Shown: one piece after another, positions 6,339 to 6,394 of the stretch
Layout: each line of letters begins with the position of its first letter
How positions within the stretch are numbered: position 1 is the stretch's first letter
DNA from: Accumulibacter sp.
Lineage (GTDB): Bacteria; Pseudomonadota; Gammaproteobacteria; Burkholderiales; Rhodocyclaceae
Length of the DNA: 6,394 bases
Reading direction: 5' to 3'
NCBI GenBank assembly: GCA_031276375.1
Contig: JAISNE010000130.1
Location: 1 to 6,394 of the forward strand
Translations under genes and position numbers: made by a program
Notes under the pieces: model-generated
What the model was told of the DNA's origin: nothing
Seen by the model: the letters and a program-made list of their open reading frames with translations, nothing else
The model's database searches: none

Positions 6339-6347
6339 GAATGTATG
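6328..6347. promoter_or_regulatory. AcrR/TtgR-type (TetR family) operator, perfect dyad
   Basis: CATACATTC (6328-6336), TT, GAATGTATG (6339-6347) is a perfect 9-bp inverted repeat with a 2-bp centre. Compared from memory with the 24-bp operator of E. coli AcrR, positions 6326-6349 agree at 20 of 24 bases, and nearly all mismatches fall at the centre or the outermost bases. In known systems (acrR/acrAB, ttgR/ttgABC) such an operator lies between the pump operon and a divergent TetR-family repressor gene that drug ligands inactivate. Here it overlaps the -35 zone of the efflux promoter and contains the likely -35 of the divergent promoter. Confidence 0.85.
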
Positions 6348-6370
6348 AAACATGTTGTAATATGTTTCCC
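6337..6370 (+). promoter_or_regulatory. Possible divergent promoter for the neighbouring regulator gene
   Basis: On the plus strand TTGAAT (6337-6342) matches TTGACA at four of six bases. A -10 could be TAATAT (6358-6363, spacing 15) or TATGTT (6361-6366, spacing 18). Neither pair is strong. The case is helped by the same 9-mer, TTTCCCGCT, lying just downstream of the proposed -10 in both this and the opposite promoter. If used, the -35 lies inside the AcrR-type operator, giving autorepression of the divergent gene. Confidence 0.35.
6347..6368. promoter_or_regulatory. Second dyad, possible accessory operator
   Basis: GAAACAT (6347-6353) and ATGTTTC (6362-6368) form a perfect 7-bp inverted repeat around an 8-bp AT-rich centre. 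Its midpoint (6357.5) is exactly 20 bp from that of the AcrR-type dyad (6337.5), roughly two helical turns, so both would face the same side of the DNA. It covers the -10 region of the proposed divergent promoter. It might bind a second repressor dimer or another regulator. Confidence 0.4.
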
Positions 6371-6385
6371 GCTTTGAATACTGGA

Positions 6386-6394
6386 ATGGCAACG
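6386..6394 (+). CDS. Possible first three codons of a divergent AcrR/TetR-type repressor gene
   Basis: The window ends with ATG GCA ACG on the plus strand, about 16 bases past the predicted start of the divergent transcript. Met-Ala is a usual opening for AcrR/TtgR-family repressors, and a divergent repressor is expected next to this type of operator. No good Shine-Dalgarno is visible, as GGA sits almost against the ATG, so the true start may lie beyond the window. Three codons give no evidence of family; the call rests on context alone. Confidence 0.2.

Larger units (their letters stand above)
6299..6373. repeat. 9-bp inverted repeat framing the divergent control region
   Basis: AGCGGGAAA (6299-6307) and TTTCCCGCT (6365-6373) are perfect reverse complements separated by 57 bp. 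They enclose both dyads and both proposed -10 boxes. Each arm falls at the expected initial transcribed sequence of its promoter, so the two divergent transcripts would begin with nearly the same bases. The centre (6336) is close to that of the AcrR-type dyad. Confidence 0.55.

Noticed and set aside
1..6394. CRISPR arrays, tRNA or rRNA genes, insertion sequences and attachment sites
   Set aside because: No regularly spaced repeats, tRNA cloverleaf sequence, rRNA-like stretch, transposase or flanking target duplications were seen.

Overview
This window is almost entirely one operon for a tripartite RND (resistance-nodulation-division) multidrug efflux pump, read on the minus strand from right to left. 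The order is AcrA/MexA-type periplasmic adaptor lipoprotein (5003-6178), AcrB/MexB-type HAE-1 inner-membrane pump (1756-4992), then OprM/NodT-type outer-membrane factor lipoprotein (360-1763). The genes are tightly packed: there are 10 bp between adaptor and pump, and an 8-bp overlap between pump and outer-membrane factor. Each has its own strong Shine-Dalgarno sequence. All three proteins look full length, with family motifs intact. High G+C and GC-rich third codon positions (hence the long antisense shadow frames), two diderm lipoproteins and an integrated OprM-type channel gene point to a Gram-negative proteobacterium, perhaps a betaproteobacterium. No taxonomic marker is present, so that placement is a guess.

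Right edge (6179-6394): this is the control region. A 20-bp perfect dyad (CATACATTC-TT-GAATGTATG, 6328-6347) closely resembles the E. coli AcrR operator of the acrR/acrAB intergenic region. It covers the -35 area of a minus-strand promoter with a consensus TATAAT (6310-6315), and contains a possible -35 of a divergent plus-strand promoter. A second dyad (6347-6368) is centred exactly 20 bp away, and a 9-mer (TTTCCCGCT) is mirrored at the expected start of both divergent transcripts. The last nine bases (ATG GCA ACG, 6386-6394) may begin the divergent TetR/AcrR-type repressor gene, but almost all of it would lie outside the window. The pump mRNA has a leader of roughly 125 nt that contains a 26-codon ORF ending on the adaptor's Shine-Dalgarno sequence.

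Left edge (1-359): downstream of the outer-membrane factor is a 273-bp intergenic stretch. It holds a short tandem repeat, a U-less 10-bp hairpin that might end the pump transcript, and an 18-bp palindrome. The palindrome lies just ahead of a well-formed start (AAGGAG then ATG at 86) of another minus-strand gene that leaves the window. Its first 28 residues (MARTMVFIDHMNF...) look like the beginning of a NYN/PIN-like nuclease domain.

The adaptor and pump would assemble with the outer-membrane channel to expel amphiphilic compounds from the periplasm and inner membrane to outside the cell, powered by proton influx. Ligand binding by the presumed repressor would relieve repression. I see no undescribed system here. 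The points most worth a second look are the symmetric double-dyad control region, aromatic changes in the predicted drug pocket, the charged C-terminal tail of the pump, and the NYN-like gene at the edge.
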